Below, in pieces: positions 44,320 to 56,200 of a DNA stretch of 64,000 bases (position 1 is its first letter; each line of letters opens with the position of its first letter). The notes under the pieces are model-generated. The model did no database searches. It worked only from the letters and a program-made list of their open reading frames with translations, and was not told where the DNA came from. Both the position numbers and the translations under genes were made by a program. Origin of the DNA: Pyrus communis (Eukaryota > Streptophyta > Magnoliopsida > Rosales > Rosaceae); the NCBI RefSeq assembly GCF_963583255.1, contig NC_084803.1, forward strand, positions 28,370,428-28,434,427, written 5' to 3'.

Positions 44320-45145
44320 GCAGATTGTGTGGGTGAGTGATTAGGGTTCCATAAGGGTGCGGCTTTTGGTATTTATTTGAAGGAAGGAATCCTAACTTTT
44401 ATTACATAGTTTAGGAAAGGATTAGACCCCAAATCCACAAGGAAAATGAGACATAAAGTCAGAAATCCTAAGGGAAAGGGAAAGAAACTTGCGGCATTAA
44501 ATTGTAAGAAAAGGAATGTGTTTTAAGGCTGAAATTAGGCAAGGATTTAGGATAGAATAGGTATGTAAGGTGCGGCTGAGAATGGGGTGAAAAAGGAATG
44601 TAATCTTGTGACACAAAATAGGAAATATGCATTTCCCTTGCACGGCAAGGAAAGGGAAGTTTATGGAATGCATGGCAAGGGCAATTAGGTTGCACGGAAG
44701 GCTTGGTTTGTGTCCTAAAATGCATGAGAATCCTTCAATGCTGCTGGAACATAGGGCTTTTAGGATTAGGAAAGGTTAAACCAAAATAGGAAACCTTGGC
44801 TTAACTTTCCTACTTCAAGTAGGAAACCTTCTTTGACTAGGAAACTTTCTTTGACTAGGAATCCTTCTTTGATTAGGAATCATTCTTTGATTAGGAATCC
44901 TTCTTTGATTAGGAATCCTAACACCTTTAGGTCTTCAATTTCGTCCATTCCTTTTGCTTCAAGCATATGTTATCCATTCCAAGTCCAATTTTGCTCCAAA
45001 AGGCTCCAAAATGCACCTTCTTGCTACCTTAGCCAAATGAACCTATAAACACACGAAAATAGCCTAAAATACTAAAATAACTATGAACTAACAACATAAA
45101 TGTAAGAGAACAAGCTAACTAAGTCGCCTAAAGATGCTCCTATCA
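44320..45145 (-). mobile_element. Element A right LTR, part 3
   Basis: After the GCAGA duplication the sequence matches 1-756 from about 44343 onward and ends CTCCTATCA. The minisatellite at 44820-44919 has about 5.5 units. Confidence 0.9.
44820..44919. repeat. 18-bp minisatellite in element A right LTR
   Basis: About 5.5 units of TAGGAATCCTTCTTTGAT and variants, against 3.5 in the left LTR. Confidence 0.88.
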
Positions 45146-45331
45146 AACTCCGAAGTTAAGCGAGTAGCGCGCAAGAGCAATCCCATGATGGATGACCTAC
45201 TGGGAAGTTCTCGTGTGAGTTCCCAAAAAAAAAAACCGTGAGGGCATGGTTTGGGCCCAAAGCAGATAATATCTTGCTACGGTGGTGGAGTCGGGCTCGG
45301 GATGTGGTGGACCTCGGGCCGGGATATGACA
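45146..45331 (+). mobile_element. Cassandra-type LTR, 3' part with 5S rRNA-derived sequence
   Basis: AACTCCGAAGTTAAGCGAG, followed by a block with GATGGATGACCTACTGGGAAG and CTCGTGTGAGTTCC, matches the 3' two thirds of plant 5S rRNA, including the region of its internal Pol III promoter. Downstream comes a GC-rich part with GGTGGTGGAGTCGGGCTCGG, and the LTR ends GGGATATGACA. That combination is what I remember of the Cassandra TRIM LTR. The 5' part was removed or displaced when element A inserted. It is not a functional 5S gene, because the first third is missing and several conserved bases differ. Confidence 0.8.
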
Positions 45332-45537
45332 TTCCACTTTTAATTCTTTGTCTACATCAGCATCCTTATTCAATTCTCCACTTTTAGCACCATTTTGCCT
45401 TATTTGTCCTCAACTGAGCTCCAAAACACGATTAGCTGCACACTAACACAAAAGAGGGTAAAATGCAACTACTTTAACTCAAAAAATCACAAAGGGACTA
45501 GGAATGGATGGTATAAATGTATGAAATATATGAGTTA
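45332..45537. other. Unassigned sequence between Cassandra and element B
   Basis: About 200 bp with no reading frame or repeat that I recognise. It may include the original flank of the Cassandra insertion. Confidence 0.4.
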
Positions 45538-47037
45538 TGACCCACTTCTTGATGCAATAAAGCAAGTTCCAAAGTATGCTAAATTTTTTAAGGAGCTTTG
45601 TACAACAAGGAGACAGATCTTGAACAAGGAAGTGGTATGGGTAAGTGAAAAAGTTTATGCAATTTTGCAAAGAAAACTGCCACCTAAATGCAAGGATCCA
45701 GGTAGTTTTACAATCCCTTATGTTATTGGCAATACCAAGTTTGAACATGCTATGTTAGATTTAGGTGCTTCCATTAATGTCAAGCCTTACTCTATCTATG
45801 CATCTATGAATTTAGGAGAGGTTAAAAATGATAATGTTATTATTCAATTAGTTGATCGTTCTAATGTATATCCAAAAGGAGTTTTGGAAGATGTTTTGGT
45901 TCAGGTTAACCACTTGATCTTTCCAGCAAATTTTTATGTACTTAAGATGGAAGATTCAGCCCATTCTATGCCATTGCCAATCTTACTTGGAAGACCTGTC
46001 ATGAAAACAACCCAAACCAAGATAGATATGTTCAAGGGGACATTAACAATGGAATTTGATGGCGATGTCATTAACTTTAATATTTCTGAAGCTATAAAGT
46101 ATCCTATTGATGATCATTCTTATTTTTCTATTGATGTAGTTGATTCTTTGGGGCAGCAATATCTCAAATTCTTAAATAGGGATGCCCTTGAAACAACCAT
46201 TGTCGAAGGAATTGGACTCAAAGCCAATGTGACCGAGCCTCATCATGCAGAATTTGTCGAGATGGTGGTTTCCCTTGAGTCTTTGCCACAACACATTGTA
46301 AGCCTCAAATCCCAATTCCAATTCCCGTTTATACTAATAAGTTGTTACCTTCATTTATTCAAGCACCCTTTCTTAAGCTTAAACCGTTACTGAATCATTT
46401 GAAGTATGTTTTCTTAGGAGATAAAGAGACTTTGCTAGTCATAGCCTCTTCAACACTCACGACATTAGATGAGGAGAAACTGATTAAGGTGTTGAAAGAT
46501 TACAAAACAGCCATTGGATGGACTTTGGCCGACATTAGGGGAATAAGTCCTACAACCTATATGGATCACATACTTCTAGAGAAGGGGGCCAAACCAACTC
46601 GAGACGCTCAACGCCAACTCAACCCTCCTATGATGGAAGTTGTGAAAAAGAAGATCATCAAGCTTCTTGATTGTGGAGTCATTTATCCAATTTCGAATAG
46701 TCGTTAGGTTTCACCGGTTCAAGTAGTACCAAAGAAATTTGGAGTCACTGTGGTAAAGAATGCAGAGAATGAAATTTTGCCCACTCGTATCCAAACAGGT
46801 TAGAGATTTTGTTTTGACTATAGGAAGCTTAACGCTACCACAAGGAAATACCATTTTCCTTTACCATGCATTGAACAAATGCTTGAAACATTAGCTGGTC
46901 ATTGCTTTTATTGCTTTCTTGATGGCTATTTGGAATATAATTACATTGTTATAGCTCCAGATGATCAAGAAAATACTACTTTTACGTGTCCATTTGGTAC
47001 TTTTGCTTATTGTCGTATGCCATTTGGTTTATGTAAT
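45538..47037 (+). pseudogene. Element B gag end, protease and RT start
   Basis: The text starts at [19 protein letters not shown] and continues through protease LDLGASIN (catalytic Asp and neighbours at 45758-45772). It shifts frame near 46330 and continues to 46707 with the TLADIRGISPTT and NPPMMEV blocks. Stops include TAG for Trp in the SRW motif at 46706-46708 and another at about 46801. RT is then interrupted inside [12 protein letters not shown] by the solo LTR; the last five bases GTAAT (47033-47037) are the target duplication. It is not functional. Confidence 0.9.
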
Positions 47038-49585
47038 TGATGCGTGATTTATACGCACACAAATTAAACCCTCTTTTTATCAATTGTAGTAAGTATGTAA
47101 GTAGGGATCGTTCTGGACCGGGGATTAGGAGGGATTGTTAATCACTTGGATTTGACTCAAAAACATAAAAACACAATATAAAACACTATACTAGACTCAA
47201 AGAATGCAAAACTAAACTTTAAAACACTAAAACAAACCAAAAGACTCAAACATCACCCAAAACACTCAAAACTGCCTTAAAAACACTTTCTGGGCAGTTT
47301 TGAGCACTTTGGTGAATTTGGACGAAATTGGGAAATAAATTTAATCAAAACTCTTATAAACACAAACTAAGATACTTTCTAACTAAATTGGACAATAAAG
47401 TAAAGGGGGATTTAGGTTTTGACGAATTTAAACTAAATGTACAGATTGTAAATTAAAGCAAAATGTAAATGTGAAGTGTGATAGAATTGAATGGAATGAA
47501 GGCTAGCTAAGGGGTTCATCTCCACATATGTTACACTTGCATAATAAAACGATTTCCAATTGCATTTCAATAAACCATTAATTCTCAACACCCCAAGTTA
47601 ACCGTGAATTGCACTAATTAACCCTCAGATTTTCCTAACGTTATTGAATTGGATGATTGCATACGACAACCCAAAACATTCCCCACAAGTTCCCTATATG
47701 AACTGCATAATAGAGATACAAGCAAGAATCATTACGTTCTTTGAAAACCATAAGCATTGACGAAGCATTCGTCACTATGAACTGCATGAAACTCTTGCCA
47801 AGAATTCATTTAACGCGATTGTTTATAAGCAACCTCCACTACTTGTGAATATAAGTTTGTAACGATTAGGTGAAACTCACTTATATTCTAGCGTCATATT
47901 CATGCATGAAAATTAAGCGCGCATTCTCAATAAACATACATAAATAAGTTATCTATCAAATAGTTAAACAAATTGAATTCACAACTTATGAAACGCAATT
48001 AGAAGTAATCAAATTAAAATGCAAGCATAAACATATATTTCGAATCCCCCCCTAGCCAAGGGGGGTTTAGTTCCTCATACGTACAAAACAAAGAGAATTG
48101 AAATTAAACATTGAATTCAAAGGAAAAGAAACACCTAAACATTCCAACAACTCAAACTTGAATTGTATGAACGTTTAGGCCCGCTTCTCTTCCTCTTTGT
48201 TGTAGCACAAGGTCTAAGGTGAATTTTGGGGATTATGGATGATGTAGAATGATAGGTTTTATGGAATGCTGAAGGAAGTGATGGTGTTTGGATTAGTAGG
48301 GAAACTCACGGCACAAGGGGATGTTTTTGGTGAATTTCTGAATATGGAAGAATGAATGAATGTTGTGTGAAGTGTGTATGGTTTTTATAGGGAGATGAAT
48401 GGATGGGAGAGGGAACATGACAGCTAGGTTAAGTGAATGCATGTGCAAAACAGCTAGGATGAATGCATGTGGATGTTTGGTGGCTGAAATGATGAAGTGG
48501 GAAGTGCATGTGCTGAAATGATAAAGGGGGAAGTGCATGTGGGTTGGAAATATAAAAGGGGAATGCATATGGCTGCAAGGTGTGGTGAATGATGATGAAT
48601 GCATGTGGAAATGCAAAGGGGGAAAGCTGGAAATGGGATGGGACGCACGGCAAAGAATGATTGTTTTGGTGAATGGTAATGCAATGTGTTTGCATGTGAA
48701 TTAAAGCTAGGGTGAATGATGATGAATGCATGTGAATTATTTATGAAGGGAATGCATATGCAATGAAGTGGAATGACAGCTAGGTTGAATATGCATGTGG
48801 AATGAATATGTGGCTGCATGTGGATTAAAGGGGGAGTGCTAGGTTGGTTGGTGGCTGCCATGGAGGTGTGGAATGATGATGGGTGGATTTCTGGGATGGT
48901 GGATGCACGGCACAAAGTGTGGAGTGAATGATTTAATGTGCATGTGGCTGAATGCAAAGGGAATGCAAAGTGAATGAATAATGAATGCATGTGCACTGTT
49001 TTTGGGAGAAAGGTGGATGAATGTGCATGTGTTGGCTCAATTATATTGTTGGGAAAACATGTGGATTAGGTGGAAATAGGTGGGTGTGCATGTGGCTTGG
49101 CTGGAATGCAAAGGGGGAAGTCACGGCAATGATTGTTGTTGTGATAAGTGAAGTGTATGGTTATGGTTATGATAAGTGTATGGTTAAGGGTGAATGATTT
49201 AAAGAATGGGAACAAAGCCCTTCCTTGCACGGCAAGGAAGGGAGACACAAAGAAACACACGGCATTGTCCTAAGGTTGCAAGGAATGTTGTTTTTGTGTT
49301 CTAAAATGCGTAGGAGTCTTCAATGTTGCTCAAACATGAGGTCTTTTAGGATTTAACTTTCCTACTTCAAGTCTTCAATTTCGTCCATCCTCTTGGCTCC
49401 AAGCATATGATATCCATTCCAATCTCTAATTTGCTCCAAAAGGCTCCAAAAGGCATCCTTTTGCATACTTTGCCCTTAGAACCTGAAAACACACAAAAAA
49501 AGCATAAAGGACTAAAATAACTAAAGAAACATAACGTAAATGCACGAGAACAAGCCATTTAAGTCGCATGAATATGCTCCTATCA
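47038..49585 (-). mobile_element. Solo Athila-like LTR inserted in element B RT
   Basis: 2548 bp from TGATGCGTG to CTCCTATCA, with GTAAT on both sides (47033-47037 and 49586-49590). There is no internal region, so it is the product of LTR-LTR recombination. The minus-strand TATA box CTATAAAAAC is at 48381-48390. Short motifs GTGAATTGCAC (47604-47614), ATGATTGCAT (47653-47662) and ATGAACTGCAT (47698-47708, 47777-47787) replace the ATGGAATACGCAT set of elements 2 and 3. U3 is rich in TGCATG. Long His-rich reading frames inside come from these repeats. Confidence 0.96.
48381..48390 (-). promoter_or_regulatory. TATA box in the solo LTR
   Basis: GTTTTTATAG on the plus strand is CTATAAAAAC on the minus strand, in the same relative place as in the other LTRs. 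Confidence 0.65.
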
Positions 49586-50530
49586 GTAATGCACCAGCCA
49601 CCTTTCAGAGATGCATAGTAAGTATCTTTTCATATTTTGTTGAGAAAATTATTGAAGTTTTCATGGATGATTTTAGTGTCTTTGGTGATTCTTTTGATGA
49701 TTGTCTAACTAATCTCACTTTGATATTGAAACACTGCATCGAAACTAACCTTGTTTTAAATTGGGAAAAATGTCATTTCATGGTAAAACAAGGCATTGTT
49801 TTAGGTCATATAGTTTCAGAAAAAGGAATCAAAGTCGATAAATCTAAAATAGATCTTGTATGATACTTACCCTTTCCTACTTTGGTAAGAGAGGTTCGTT
49901 TTTTCCTTGGGCATAAAGGATTCTATAGACGTTTTATCAAAGATTTCTCAAAGATTTCAAAACCCTTGTGCAGACTTTTACAAAAAGATGTGCCGTTTGT
50001 GTTTGATGAGGAATGTGTGAAGGCCTTCAAGCACCTCAAAAAGATGCTTACTTTGGCACCTATCATTGTTCCGCCAGATTGGAGTCTTCCTTTTGAGCTT
50101 ATGTGCGATGCCTTAGATTATGCTTTAGGGGCTGTATTGGGACAAAGAAATGACAAGAAGCAGTATGTCATCTACTGCGCTTCTCGGACCTTGAATGATG
50201 CTCAATTGAATTACTCCACCACTGAAAAAGAACTCATTGTTGTTGTGTTTGCTTTAGATAAGTTTTGTTTTTATTTACTTGGAACTAAAGTGATAATTTA
50301 CTCTGACCACGCAGCTTTGAAGTACTTACTTACGAAGAAAGAAGCAAGCTAAGGCTTATTCGCTGGATGCTTCTTCTTCAAGAGTTTAACGTGGAAATCC
50401 GAGACAAAAAAGGAAGAGATAATGTAGTAGCTGACCATTTGAGTTGTTTGGTACAGGAAGAAGACCCTTTACCTATTCCAAAGGCATTCCCAGATGAACA
50501 GCTTCTGGTCATTAAGGTAAGTGAGCCATA
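49586..50530 (+). pseudogene. Element B RT and RNase H remnant
   Basis: It resumes with [14 protein letters not shown] and has an intact FMDDFSVFG near 49660. A TGA replaces Arg at 49861-49863 (family LVRHLPSPT). RNase H is recognisable ([13 protein letters not shown], with Asp, near 50105; TEKEL; YSDHAAL near 50310). The frame shifts at about 50350. It ends at KVSEP near 50527, where an internal deletion begins. Confidence 0.9.
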
Positions 50531-50532
50531 GA

Positions 50533-51200
50533 GACACTGCTAAAAAAATATAATGTGACACATAAGGTTTTGACACCTTATCATCCTCAAACAAGTGGGA
50601 AAACTGAAGTTTCTAACGGGAAATCAAGCAAATCTTAGAGAAGACAATTGGACCAACTCGAAATGATTGGAGCTTGCATTTGAATGATGCATTGCGGGCA
50701 TATCATACTGCCTACAAAATACCAATTGGAATGTCTCATTTATGGGAAACCATGTCATCTTCCAGTTGAATTGGGGCTCCGTGCACATTGGCCAGTCAAG
50801 ACTTTCAACATGAATATTGATGTTGCTGGCCTTCATAAGAAGTTACAATTGAATGAGCTTGAGGAAATTCGGAATGAGGCTTATGAGAACGCTCATATTT
50901 ACAAGGAGAAAACAAAGGTTTTCCATGGTAAGATGATCTGTAGTAAAACATTTTCTGTTGGGTAGAAAATGTTGCTTTTTAACTCCTACCTTTGATTGTT
51001 TCTAGGTAAGTCGCGTTCTTAATGGATTGGTCCTTTTGTTATTACTAGTGTTTTTCCCTAAGGTGCAATCCAAATTCAAAGTTTAAAGACAGGGAATGAA
51101 TTTAAAGTAAATGGACACCGTTTGAAGCCTTACTATGAGTGTTTTGAGGAGCATGTTGTGTAGGATGTACCCCTCCATGCCATTGCTCCTAGTAAAGCTT
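50533..51200 (+). pseudogene. Element B integrase C-terminal remnant
   Basis: The text jumps from KVSEP to the [13 protein letters not shown] block. About 200 residues are missing: the zinc finger and the first two catalytic Asp residues of the DDE core. The last catalytic region ([16 protein letters not shown]), the [14 protein letters not shown] block (about 50830) and the [11 protein letters not shown] end (about 51110) remain, with a frameshift near 50735 and stops near 50963 and 51160. It cannot encode an integrase. Confidence 0.88.
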
Positions 51201-53023
51201 AGATGGAGGTATCGTCCAGCTGGAAGACGTTAAAGCAAGCGCTTCTTGGGAGGCAACCCATGTATTCAAACAAAGAGACATTGGAATTTCCGGCTTCTAC
51301 AACCAGATTTGCTCTCTTTTACCTTTCTCTTTATTGTTTTCACTTTTCCATGATTGTCTTGTTTGCTAGTTATCTTTTATTGCTTTCTTGTTTAAGTATA
51401 TTTTTGAAACATTGAGGACAATGTTTGGTTTAAGTGTGGAGGGGTATACAGATTGCTTTTCATGACATATTTTTGAATTTCACCACCTATCACTACTAAT
51501 ATTGTTATTCACTATTTTAAAGTGTTAATTGTGTGTCATAAAAAAAAAATTTGAAAAAAAAATCGAAAAAAGCTTGAGAAAATACCAAAAAGAGTCGTTT
51601 TTGTTGCTTGTTTGTGTCTTACGGTACCTTCCAACACAAGGATGAGGATTTGGTTTTTAATTGCATGATTGTTAAAGAAAGTTACAAACATGAGTGGAAG
51701 TTTGATATGCTCTTTGGTTAATACTTAGTTATTGTTGTCATTTACGAATTCACATATAATCACAAAGAAAAAAAATCAGTTTTTGTAACATGCTTGAAGG
51801 AAGAAACTCAAGGTAACATTACAACCCTGTGAGACTTGAACCTATTCTTTGTTTGGAGAGTTATTAATTTGTGATATTCTTGTTTTCTAAAGTTGTTGCT
51901 TGATCTCATTATTTCTTTGCTTGGTTGCTACTTAGAATGCTTTTTCTTCATTTTAGTTCCAAATACTAGAACTTATGCCCGTTTCATTCAAAGCATAAAA
52001 TTGATTGCATAACAAATAACAAGATGAAGTTGTTTAGTTACCACCAGAGCCAAAAGGCCTTATCCCTTGCATATGTATTGTAGGTTTATCCCCTTTGAGC
52101 CTTATTTAGCCTATTTCCTTTGTTAGCTTGCATTATCCCTACCTAGCCTAGTATAGGAATATCCATACCCTTATTCTTAAAGAATAGTGGAGCATGACTT
52201 GTTGGGAATTCCTTTTGATCTACGATTTGCAGAAAAAACAAGTGTGGGGGAAGAAATTGTTCTTTTGAATCCAACGAAGTAGTGCATATGTTTCAAGAAA
52301 AATAAAAAAACATTGAAAACAAGAAGTGAGATTGAGTTCATAAGTGTTGATTGTTGAAGAAGGGTCCAAAAATGTGAATCTAACCCTAAAGTTGTACGAA
52401 ACTCCCCTTTGTGTCTAAAGTTGGGTGCTGCAAGCAAAAGTTGAATTCTAAGTGTTGATTTCATTACTTTGCTTACTATCACTTTAAGAACCTTTGTTTA
52501 TCCTTAACCTTTCTTTGTTAGCCAATACCTTAGCCCCATTACAACCTTTAGACTTCTATCTTGATTGTTATGTTATTCAATATGTAGAGTTTGAAATTGG
52601 TACGAGCATATGGAATCCCTGGTTCTCGCTTCTAAGTAGTGGCATTTCGTTCATGAGATCATATACATGTTTGTATTAATAATTCCAGAAAGTGCCTTCT
52701 TTGTTATAACATATGTGAGTGCTAGTCTACATGTTTACATCAATCTTCTCACATATACTTAGTATAGGGAGTGTAGTCAGAAAATCTGCGTAGAATTGAG
52801 TGAATTCTCTAAGGCATGTTACTACTTTCAAATGTTGTTTTAATTGATTAAATGCAAGCTAGTGAATGGTCACTGTGGTTGAGTATAAACTCAAGAGTAA
52901 AGATGGCTAAAATCCATGTGAGTAGTGTTTTTTAACATGTCACGTTTCATTGGAAATCCCTGAGGCAATTGTTGGAAGGTTTAGGTTTTGTTTTGTTTGT
53001 TTTGCTCGTGGACTAGCAAAAGC
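51201..53023 (+). other. Element B 3' non-coding region
   Basis: No gene is seen. PPT-like tracts occur at 51431-51446 (after CATTGAGGACAATG) and 52240-52252. They correspond to two of the inner tracts of elements 2 and 3. The antisense cassette of elements 2 and 3 is absent, as is one copy of the flanking block. Region length is 1.8 kb against 4.3 kb. Confidence 0.75.
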
Positions 53024-53037
53024 TAAGTGTGGGGGAA
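53024..53037 (+). promoter_or_regulatory. Polypurine tract of element B
   Basis: TAAGTGTGGGGGAA lies two bases before the TGATAGGAG start of the 3' LTR. Confidence 0.88.
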
Positions 53038-53039
53038 TT

Positions 53040-54455
53040 TGATAGGAGTGTATTTATGCGACTTTATTATCTTATTTCTTTGCATTTACCTCGTTAATTT
53101 CTATTTATTTTGGTAATTTATGTTATTTTCGTATTATTGTAGGTCCAATTGGTAAAGATGACAATAAATGGCCAAATGGAGCAATTTGGAGCAGTTTTGG
53201 ACTTGGATTGGATAGCACACGTGGAGAGCATATGGGTTGGACGTTTTTGGTGTTTAACATGTACTAAACAGGTGCTAAGATCTGGAGCAATCAAAGCTGA
53301 AGCTTGGAAGACAAGGAAATACATAATCTTATCCAACCTTATCTAAACTTATCTCATCTTATCCAGTCTTATCTTATCTTATCTAATCTTATCCAACATT
53401 ATCTCATCTTATTTCCAGCTGCAAAATGAATCCTTATCACATTCTAAATAATTCCCATCTGATTCTAGGAGTCCTAAGATAATTCAAACACCCTAGTTCT
53501 TTTTCTCCTTGGATTCAGGCACGGAGAAGAAGGAGTGTGCCGCATATTGCATTCAACCATTGGAGATTTCCAGAGTTCTTTCTACCCTTATTTAGTTTCA
53601 ATGTTTATTTTAGATTGCTGCTCAATAATGATGAACATGAGTAACTAATTTTCTTTTTAGCTAGAGGTGAATTCGAAGCCATGATCATATGTTTTATATA
53701 AATTGATTACATCCAGTTATTGTTTCATAAAACATGAATGTGATTTACTTTTTTGTTTTATAGAGAACTTATTCTTGTATGCTTATTAAGGATGCATACT
53801 TAGTTTGCATGCAGGGATTTGATGCTAGAATATAAGGGAATTTCACCTAATCGTTATGAACTTATATTTGCAAGTAGAAAAAGTCACTAGTCATGAGTGA
53901 GTTAAGTAAATTCTTGGCAGGAGTATCATGCTTTTCATAGTTACGAATGCTTCGTCAATGCGTATGATTTTCACAGAACTTAATGATCTTTGAGATGTAT
54001 CTCTATCATGCTTTTCATAGTTAGGGAACTTGAGAAGAATAATTTGGTTGGGTCGTTGAGTCCAATTCAATGAACCTAGGAAAATCTGAGAGTTAATTTG
54101 TGCAGTTCATAGTTAATTTGGGGCATTGTCATTATGGTTTGTAGAAATAATAACTAGAAATCGATTTGTATGCATATGTTTCATGTGTGGAGATCAATCC
54201 TCTAGCTAGCCTTTCACCTATATCTCGTACAAGACCTAATTTGTTTGCTGCAATTTACTTTATTTTTATTAAAATTCGTCAAAAAATCCCCCTCAGTTCT
54301 TATTTTGTGTTTTTCTAGTTTAGTTTTTAGTTTTTAAGTTTAATTTGTGTTGATTAGCATCCCTCCTAATCCCCGGCCTAGAACGATCCCTACTTGCTCA
54401 TACTACAATTGTCTAAATTATAGGGTTTAATTTATGTGCTAGTTTATACCACATC
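53040..54455 (+). mobile_element. Element B 3' LTR
   Basis: It begins TGATAGGAGTGTATTTATGCG and ends near CCTAATCCCCGG...GTTTATACCACATC. It is the reverse complement of the other Ty3 LTRs in layout but only about 1.4 kb, because it lacks the long TGCATG-rich U3. Motif copies ATGCTTTTCAT are at 53928-53938 and 54008-54018, with GTGCAGTTCAT at 54100-54110. The end is uncertain by a few bases because the terminal A is changed. Confidence 0.82.
53329..53412. repeat. CTTATCYAAC-type 10-bp tandem repeat
   Basis: About eight imperfect units of CTTATC(C/T)(A/C)A(C/T) lie in the U3 of element B's LTR. Confidence 0.75.
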
Positions 54456-54890
54456 GTTGATTGGTACACCGACCTCGAGCCCGAGTCCATCAATAGTTGG
54501 GATCAACTTGAAAGGGAGTTCCTGAGCCGCTTCTACAACACTCACCGCACCGTAAGCATGCTGGAGCTGACAAGTACGAAGCAGTGGAAGAATGAACCTA
54601 TCGTCAACTACATCAATAGATGGTGTTCATTAAGTCTGGATTGCAAAGATCAGCTTTCTGAAACCTCCGCCATTGAAATATGGGTTCAAGGCATGCACTG
54701 GGGGCTACATTACATCTTCCAACGCATAAAACCAAGAACTTTTGAAGAATTGGCAACTCGATCCCATGACATGGAGTTAAGTATTGCCAATTATGGGAAG
54801 AAAAAGCCAATCATTGACTTAAAAAAGGATAAGGTGTTCTCTCCAAAGGTAGACAAGATTGGGAAAAAGCCCGCCAATTAAGCTTTTGCC
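54456..54890 (+). pseudogene. Element C (Tat lineage) gag remnant
   Basis: It opens with DWYTDLEPESINSWDQLERE directly after element B's LTR, so the N-terminal part of gag and the 5' LTR are missing. The recognisable Tat gag core follows (MLELTSTKQWKNEPIVNYIN from 54558, then CVQGMHW-like WVQGMHWGLHYI and FEELATRSHDMELSI). It stops at 54879-54881. The sequence is clearly different from the Athila-type gag of the other elements. It marks the beginning of a plus-strand Tat element that resumes at 61089. Confidence 0.8.
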
Positions 54891-56200
54891 ATCCATACTA
54901 CCTTCGTCAAGACCTCCACCACGCCCGTGAAGATCTCCTCCAAAAGCAAAACAAAGGAAATGAAAGGTAAGCCTTCTCGCACCCAAGATAGGTACAAAAA
55001 CACCTTGAGGGAAATAGAGTAGAAAACGTACCTTTTTCCTGACTCTAACGTGGCCGCAATGCTAATCGACTTGCTTGAAAAAAAGGTAATTGAGTTTCCT
55101 GAATGCAAGCGCCCCGAAGAGATGAATCGTGTTAACGATCCTAGGTACTGCAAGTATCATTGTATTATGAGTCATCCAGTTGGCAAGTGTTTTGTCCTCA
55201 AGGAGCTTATCATGAAGCTAGCACAACAAGGGCAAATTGAACTCGACCTGGAAGACACAACCGCAACACACACTACCATGATTGTGTTTGGATCCTTCAA
55301 TCTCGTGCCTCTTCAATTGACGCATGACCATTCTCGTCCATGCTCAAGCTACATGGCATGTTTCGTACAACCATCACTAGGGGCAAGCGACCAAAATGCG
55401 CCTACCGATGATGAAGAATGGAGAAAGGGAAAAAGCACCGCTGCTGCAAGCCACAAGGCCAAAGGTGGAACAAAAGAAAAACCACCGCTGCCGTAATAGT
55501 AGAAAGCCTAAAAGAAACGTAAGAGCTGCTAAACCAACATATGTTGGGGAACCTATGGAGCAAGAGCCACGCATTCCTATCTTTTTGCGTGAGTCCAATA
55601 GTGCACTACCGTTACCTATCATATACTTGAAGTAGAGATAATATAACCCTTAAAAGGCAAAGCTATCACCATCAAGGAATAGAAAACCTTCATGCCCAAA
55701 TAAGGTCTGCCGACATACTTTAGCATTGGGGAAGCACTACTATTACCCAAAGAGATGCAAAAAGCACTAGTAGCAATCTTGGCGAGTCCCGACAACCACG
55801 AAGTGCAAGAAAGCAAAGATGAAGACTTGAAACTTCGACCATATGAGTATGCCATGTGTTGTGCCATCTATGATGTATTCAACTTCACTGATGAAGACTT
55901 GTTGCTGGGATCAAAGCCTTACAACTGTCTTCTTTTCATCTCTGGGTACGTAAAGGAGCACAAAGTCATCGCATGCTTGTGGATGGTGGATCGGCCATAA
56001 AGATCATGCCAAAGTCAACAATGACTACAATCGGCATCAAAGTGGATGAACTATCCTGAAGCCTTCTCCTAATCCAAGGTTTTGAATAAGGAAGACAATG
56101 AGCGATGGGCATGATCTGAGTAGAGATGACCATTGACGAACTCCAATCAAGCACGCTATTCCATGTGAATGAACTTCCTACAACATGCTTTTAGGAAGGC
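54891..56200 (+). pseudogene. Element C gag end and protease, decayed
   Basis: The frame at 55050-55496 contains ECKRPEEMNRVNDPRYCKYH and then HPVGKCFVLKELI, a zinc-binding-like C-x2-H...H-x4-C block typical of Tat gag ends. Near 55930-56010 comes LFISGYVKEHKVIACLWMVD followed by a broken active-site loop, where the family has VDGGSAVNIMP. Stops and shifts are frequent. Confidence 0.65.

Larger units (their letters stand above)
1..45145 (-). mobile_element. Element A: old Athila-like Ty3 retrotransposon, outer shell of the nest
   Basis: This is the outer footprint of one minus-strand element. Its left (3') LTR enters from outside the window and ends at 756; decayed pol follows at 785-3348; its right (5') LTR is split into 3349-4443, 28939-29030 and 44320-45145 by the copia element and by element 3. 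Joining those three pieces at the two target duplications restores one continuous LTR of about 2 kb. Gag, the primer site, the outermost bases of the right LTR and almost all of the 3' non-coding region are missing. The right end abuts 5S-like Cassandra sequence at 45146, so A itself sits in an older element. Confidence 0.85.
45538..54455 (+). mobile_element. Element B: old left-truncated Athila-like element
   Basis: On the plus strand: gag end, protease and RT (45538-47037), a solo LTR insertion, the rest of RT and RNase H (49586-50530), the integrase end (50533-51200), a 3' non-coding region, PPT and a 3' LTR (53040-54455). The 5' LTR, primer site and most of gag are absent. Codon-level divergence from element 2 is large, and it has many stops, so it is much older. 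Confidence 0.88.

Noticed and set aside
45146..45225. 5S rRNA gene
   Set aside because: The first third of 5S is missing, conserved bases differ, and the flanks fit a Cassandra LTR, so it is a transposon-carried relic.
48454..48996. 180-residue minus-strand ORF, and the similar 218-residue ORF at 60253-60909
   Set aside because: They translate the TGCATGTG-rich U3 into His/Ser/Met-rich text, with no start context and no conservation of frame between LTRs.
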